NCBI GenBank assembly: GCA_005223375.1
Contig: RXOD01004937.1
Location: 1-17,006 of the forward strand
Length of the DNA: 17,006 nucleotides
Direction: 5' to 3'
Source of the DNA: Amoebophrya sp. AT5.2
Taxonomy: Eukaryota; Sar; Dinophyceae; Syndiniales; Amoebophryaceae
Shown: piece by piece, positions 13,701-17,006 of the stretch
Layout of the letters: the number at the start of each line of letters is the position of its first letter
Numbering within the stretch: position 1 is the first letter of the stretch
The notes under the pieces: generated by a model
The model's input: only the letters and a program-made list of their open reading frames with translations
The model's database searches: none
What the model was told of the DNA's origin: nothing
Made by a program: the position numbers and the translations under genes

Positions 13701-16429
13701 CCCGAGGGCGAGGATCCCGAACGAGTGTCGGGACGGGCGAGCGTATCGTGTCCGATCAGGCCCTGACGCTGTACCAGTGTGAAAAGGTCTTGATGGAAGT
13801 GTGCCAGCAAACGAAGACGATTTTGCGCGACCTCCAGACGCAGCACCTGCGCTCGACAAAGGACGGGAAGCGGTTGCGCGACAAGATACTCGAGCGGGAC
13901 TTCCACAGCGGGCTGAAGGCAGCACTAGCCGCACTCTCACCTCCCGGTGTAGACCAAATGCGAGCCACGAGCCCAACGAAGAACAAGGATTCGGCTGATG
14001 ACAAGAGGAATATTGACGAAATTATGGCCCGCGATCTGTACAACATCGCGCGCTTGGTTCGAAGGTCCCTGGAGGAGAGACTCGAGGCGGGGCTCGGCTT
14101 AGGCACCACGGCAGCACGACCCGGAACAACGGGGCCCAAATTTTTGCACACCGGGCCCACGCACGAGGCCGTGGTGGTCGGCTACCTGCCGTTCTTCCTG
14201 GACTCGGGGCACGACGACCACACGAGCGAGCACCACTTCGCGTCGCTGACGAGTTCCGAGTCCTTCGAGCGCGGCATGTTGAGCGACTCCGCGATACTGG
14301 TTCGGTTGGCCGACATCACGGCCCTGTTGCGGGCCGCCTTCGGAGCGAACGTGGAGGTGGACTACGCCATCGGCGGAGCAGCCGCAAATCCGAAGGACGC
14401 GATCTCCTCGTCCTCCACGAGCGGAGCCACCTCCACATCAGCACCACAGGGGTTGTCTGCTTCGTCCGACGGTACTACGAAAAGCGGGGTGCTGCTGCTT
14501 TCCCAGATTGCAGAGCTGGAATGCTCGCTCAGTTTGTTTGCGTCCGAGGAGCAGCCAAACGGCCCCACGAACAGAGGCACGAACCGCGTCACCATGCGTT
14601 CGTTCCAGCAGCACGTCGCGGAATGGGTCGACCAGGCGTTCCTGCAAACCGAGCAGGAGGTAAATCGACGGCGCGACGACATCGACCTGTTCACGCACAG
14701 CCTGGCCGCGGAAGACTCGGTGTTGCAGCGCTGGGCGTGTAGTCGAAGGCTTCTCCGCGAGCTAATAGCGTGCACCGGGCGATACGGCGCCTCGGTTTCG
14801 CCCCCCGCCACGGACGATAGCGCGAGAAATGCCCCCACGTCCGAGCGGGTGAAGCAAACGCTAAAGCGGCTGCTGTACAAGGCGAAGCAGAAGTGGAAGG
14901 CGTTTCGTGCCGACTGGAACAGGGAGTACGACGGAACCCCCGGGTCCTTCGAGCAGTACCCCGCCGTCGTGAACGAATGCGTGCTGCCGCTACTGCAGGG
15001 TCTGCTGATGCTCATGAACGAGCACCAGGACGAGGTGGAGCTGTTGATCAAAATCTCGGACGGCTTGAAGAAGCGCGTGATGGAGTTTGAGTCCGAGGCC
15101 ATTTGGGCGCTGCTCGGCTTCAACCTGACGCACAAGGATAAACCTGTGCTGAGCCGGATCGCGCGGACCTTCCACGCCACGAAGAGGTGGTTCCACCCGC
15201 CGGACCCGACGCCAGTCCGGCGGGCCTCAACTACACTGTCTGGTGGGGGCCTAGAGACTTTGGCCGCGCCGGAAGTGGGTGCAGCAGAGACTCAGACCAG
15301 TGGAGGTCCTGCGGCGGAAGGGGCTGTGAAGCAACAGGAAGCAGAACCGGGAGCAGAGAAGCAACCCGGCGAGGAAGATGTTGCCCAGAAAGCGGTTTCA
15401 CCCGAGAAAGGGGCCGGGCAGCAGAAACAGGAGGGAGTCGACGCCGACGGCCCCGGCCCAACCAAAAAAAGCGGGAGCGCTAAGGCAGCCGCCGGGATCA
15501 ATATTACTGCACCGGCTGGGGGAACGGTAGCCCGTACCTCTGCTGGAAACGCAGACGGACTAAAAGAGGCAGCTGTAGTAGTAGCTTCAGGCTCAGCGGG
15601 TGCAGCCACCGTCGCCTCGGAGCCGCGGACGAAACTGTCGCTTGCTGAGAGGGTGGCAGCGAGAAAGGCTGCCGGAGACTTGATGTCGGACCCTTCGGCT
15701 CCGTCGTCGCCTTCCGGCTCCGGAAGGAATACGCCGCGAGCAGCCAAAAAGGAGGAGCCGGCTTCGAAGGCCGTGGAGGCCGCACCAGCCAACGAGGAGC
15801 CGAAACCGGGCGTGGAAGGAGCCCCTCAACCGCCCGCTCCAGTTGCGATCGCAGCCGGGGAAGTACCAGAGCCATCTCTCGCTGTCGACGTGCCTGAGCC
15901 GTCGGTGGACAGCGGCCGCGCGCTGCGCCATGCGGTTTCCAGCACCAGCGCAGCGGATGCGCTCCACGAGCCAACGCGGAAAAAGACCAGTGAGAAGTGG
16001 GAGGAGAGGATCAAGACCTGGAAGAACAAGTCGAGCATTCTGTACCTCCAGGAGGAGTTCGACCTCGATGGTAGGCCGCAGGGCTCTGACAGCTTTGGCC
16101 AGCTGCTGTCGCAGCAGACGCCCAGCGTCGTGACGCTCGCGACGGTTCGCAGAAGTAGTGCGGAACAACAAGATGGGGATGTTGACGGTGGAGACAGTGG
16201 CAGTGCGGTGGCGGGGTACGAGAACTGCCTGCGGGCTTACGTGGAGGACCGGAAAGCATACGACCTGCTGGTCTGGAACTACACAGCCGAAGGGAAGGAC
16301 GCCAACCGGATGCTGGCACTGAACTCAGCAGGATTCGCGTTCTTGGACCAGCTGTCGGACCATTTAATGCACGAAGAGACGCGCAACGGCCGCAGGCGGA
16401 GGGATATCGAGCGCGCGAGGAAGGTATAG
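10769..16429 (+). CDS. Large orphan protein, 1,886 aa
   Basis: The ATG at 10769 is fixed by an in-frame TAG at 10748; the ORF ends TAG 16427-16429 with no intron needed. I recognise no family. By composition, residues 1-30 are Arg/Ser-rich (RRRSRTSSP); about 35-245 look folded (aromatic-rich, FLHWALHNPF, TWLVRFQDCW); 245-580 are disordered Arg/Ser-rich with recurring RLRSRS-type motifs near residues 369, 451 and 480. About 580-800 look folded again (GRLDWQLAVL, MDAVRDWCETRDEEIKKRGG). 810-990 are Lys/Arg/Glu-rich with a six-Ala run and RGSRGRGSR. About 992-1486 are helical (LMEVCQQTKTILRDLQTQHL; LLQGLLMLMNEHQDEVELLI). 1487-1735 are Ala/Glu/Pro/Gly-rich, and 1736-1886 end in a charged, partly helical tail. 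There is no signal peptide or membrane segment. The basic regions suggest nucleic-acid binding or a scaffold, which is inference only. Confidence 0.92.
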   Translation: MEFEEDINGRPPRRRSRTSSPGHQEALEGPPVKKLLVVNDISALGRSLAANFLHWALHNPFGVCSLPAPLGYCAEDAIVLNAFQTWLVRFQDCWESKETIAFLRDAQNFPERVLYPKLTKVDVFRRFHSLVFVQQSEILHPSVFKAPFDSGGYKDFLRDKSGRRSRSGSPDYTPNRSSCAAYCEKFYLRAFGISPASAMLIREEDISLFCQKAAVRGASSLGARSRTRLYMQEAANLGYFSPPSRTQRSFSPGGGSQTSKRSASLYGDICERHRRDREADRREFFGRNLSATISGGDFLSRSRLREHTDRPESNFLFGRSRAKSENKSPPRLAVPSRGKRLLDIVRERDSGAGTNSSSRLGLGAASNQMRTRLRSRSNDGESNFSKFSVHSGARTRYLQSPLRRRAVDSFLDENRVNYPGLFEREELSASRHSDRGKTIQDRVAQRMGQSTGTRLRARRDEEGRSKLFGGSRVAPSSGDSRLRSRSSYLFKPTLDFGHDEDVRTRGKSAGAPETPIQQTTESSSADNCFHDAPSASAASVAALSERIPTKLSPIPSKLSLSANPVFNFRGRGAKSEDVNTYGSTLQGYVNDQPFRGRLDWQLAVLNCPTVEPASRLELEAKSREFLLTPSKDVAVGEEVVHLHASGPDLNATKLAEGAHERLPFLFNEYEQFSEYSRSPSAGGGPASISWMDAVRDWCETRDEEIKKRGGIGFILTTTSTNGYCPNLARGRGLRMVAPPGGTAGEKVMLSCGDANLRLLCVRALYAAGREMALAAQAMPALGDQVFVTKAAGALLLGDGGGTRPASQERRRSKEDKRNKSNEEAIKGINGEVGARVAAKKGSRRTSRSADKDRRASPTGKTEAGESSKTGAKVKKQKEAPRASAAGVDERQEKAAAAEGKKPKTREGAGKNSSRTDAKDKEPRDDEERPRSSQGRGGKGPEHEERKARSPKTRSVIYSSSKVAQARDAAAAAARSRGSRGRGSRTSVGTGERIVSDQALTLYQCEKVLMEVCQQTKTILRDLQTQHLRSTKDGKRLRDKILERDFHSGLKAALAALSPPGVDQMRATSPTKNKDSADDKRNIDEIMARDLYNIARLVRRSLEERLEAGLGLGTTAARPGTTGPKFLHTGPTHEAVVVGYLPFFLDSGHDDHTSEHHFASLTSSESFERGMLSDSAILVRLADITALLRAAFGANVEVDYAIGGAAANPKDAISSSSTSGATSTSAPQGLSASSDGTTKSGVLLLSQIAELECSLSLFASEEQPNGPTNRGTNRVTMRSFQQHVAEWVDQAFLQTEQEVNRRRDDIDLFTHSLAAEDSVLQRWACSRRLLRELIACTGRYGASVSPPATDDSARNAPTSERVKQTLKRLLYKAKQKWKAFRADWNREYDGTPGSFEQYPAVVNECVLPLLQGLLMLMNEHQDEVELLIKISDGLKKRVMEFESEAIWALLGFNLTHKDKPVLSRIARTFHATKRWFHPPDPTPVRRASTTLSGGGLETLAAPEVGAAETQTSGGPAAEGAVKQQEAEPGAEKQPGEEDVAQKAVSPEKGAGQQKQEGVDADGPGPTKKSGSAKAAAGINITAPAGGTVARTSAGNADGLKEAAVVVASGSAGAATVASEPRTKLSLAERVAARKAAGDLMSDPSAPSSPSGSGRNTPRAAKKEEPASKAVEAAPANEEPKPGVEGAPQPPAPVAIAAGEVPEPSLAVDVPEPSVDSGRALRHAVSSTSAADALHEPTRKKTSEKWEERIKTWKNKSSILYLQEEFDLDGRPQGSDSFGQLLSQQTPSVVTLATVRRSSAEQQDGDVDGGDSGSAVAGYENCLRAYVEDRKAYDLLVWNYTAEGKDANRMLALNSAGFAFLDQLSDHLMHEETRNGRRRRDIERARKV

Positions 16430-16475
16430 TTGCTTTTCTTTCTCTCTAAAAAAGAAAAACTGCGTTTTGTTCCCG

Positions 16476-16952
16476 CAAACGGTAGTTCGCAGTCTTATTC
16501 CAGAGATGCAACCTCAGCGGATTCCACAAATTGTAACGAGTCGGTCTTTGCCAAGATTGCAGTCTGCAAGGGCGGCGCGGCGCAAGCTGTGACGTCCTGG
16601 CCGATAATGACATCCGTATCGCCTCAGGCTGGCAACAGAGCAGGGAGAAGGATGCGCTGTGCTCAGTGGCGGGACAGCCGGCTCATTTTTTGCGCTCAGG
16701 AATAGGCTGGGGCTCGCTTCGTTTTCCATTTCCGCGCTCTGTATCTAAGAAAGCAGCACCTGGCTGCTTTGGAAGCGCTACCACTACCAATCAAGCGTCT
16801 TGGAAACGGAACACAAATCGTAAGCACGCAAGAACAGGTGATGCCTTGTCGGTCCAAGAGGAAGCAAGTAGCCTTTGATGACCCACGATCGAATATTTCG
16901 CTCAGAAATGGCGTCTGAGTTTCCTCAAACGGTATTTCGCGGTCTTATTCCA
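16476..16952. repeat. 27-nt direct repeat, 450-bp spacing
   Basis: 16476-16502 and 16926-16952 share caaacggta-ttcgc-gtcttattcca, differing at two positions. The offset is exactly 450 bp. The surroundings are not obviously similar. Confidence 0.8.
16750..16770. other. Perfect 8-bp hairpin in 3' flank
   Basis: AAAGCAGC (16750-16757), loop ACCTG, GCTGCTTT (16763-16770). It lies about 320 bp after the stop of the large ORF, possibly in the 3' UTR. Confidence 0.55.
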
Positions 16953-17006
16953 ACGACCCACCTATAGCGCTAAACTCAAGCAGTGGATCTCCTTCGGGAG
17001 TCATCC

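Larger units (their letters stand above)
16430..17006. other. 3' flank of the large gene
   Basis: T-rich then A-rich just after the stop (gcttttctttctctctaaaaaagaaaaa), then mixed sequence with only short ORFs. It holds a 27-nt repeat pair and a hairpin (listed separately). No AATAAA was found and no further gene is supported. Confidence 0.5.

Noticed and set aside
13386..15974. Several long minus-strand and alternate-frame ORFs inside the large CDS
   Set aside because: Shadows of the GC-rich 1,886-codon frame, with Ser/Arg/Pro runs and no independent start or context.
10769..16429. Alternative genetic code with stops read as sense
   Set aside because: The large ORF uses TGG and CAA/CAG freely with no in-frame TAA, TAG or TGA over 1,886 codons.

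Overview
The window looks like nuclear DNA of a eukaryotic protist. Three things point that way. A single ORF of 1,886 codons fills 10769-16429. Other coding stretches are short, change frame and are bounded by GT...AG signals (GTGAGT at 4878, GTAAGT at 6231, and a TACTAAAC branch-point-like motif at 9779-9786). The DNA is rich in microsatellites, degenerate duplications and dispersed repeats. There is no operon structure, Shine-Dalgarno pattern, tRNA, rRNA, CRISPR array or transposase. Placement is open: an alveolate-type genome (dinoflagellate/syndinian, coccidian or chromerid) would fit, but no marker gene settles it. The standard genetic code is supported by 1,886 codons without an in-frame TAA, TAG or TGA.

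Layout. 1-2084: no convincing gene; it holds an AT-rich patch, a TATA-like element and small hairpins. 2085-4029: a low-complexity gene (513-aa ORF) followed by a lysine-rich segment that ends in tandem TAG codons. Three internal duplications differ mostly at third codon positions, which fixes the reading frame. 4120-8432: a chain of exon-like open segments on the plus strand, best read as one split gene (or two), with an acidic/Ser-rich start, a 114-bp coding tandem repeat whose units each contain a strong hairpin, a hydrophobic membrane-like segment and a Pro/Ala/Lys-rich end. Four copies of a dispersed repeat (R1-R4, all in the same orientation) sit before or between these segments. 8433-9585: apparently non-coding, with a GC hairpin and a degenerate 240-340 bp duplication. 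9609-10376: a possible small split gene with a TACTAAAC-containing intron. 10631-10768: a structured leader with an in-frame uORF and two hairpins. 10769-16429: the 1,886-aa orphan protein. 16430-17006: 3' flank with a 27-nt repeat spaced by 450 bp and a hairpin.

Every supported gene is on the plus strand. I recognise no catalytic domain anywhere, so functions are left open. The least ordinary parts are the hairpin-bearing 114-bp repeat, the R repeat family located in inter-exon gaps, and an in-frame stop enclosed by both inverted and direct repeats at 7119-7157.
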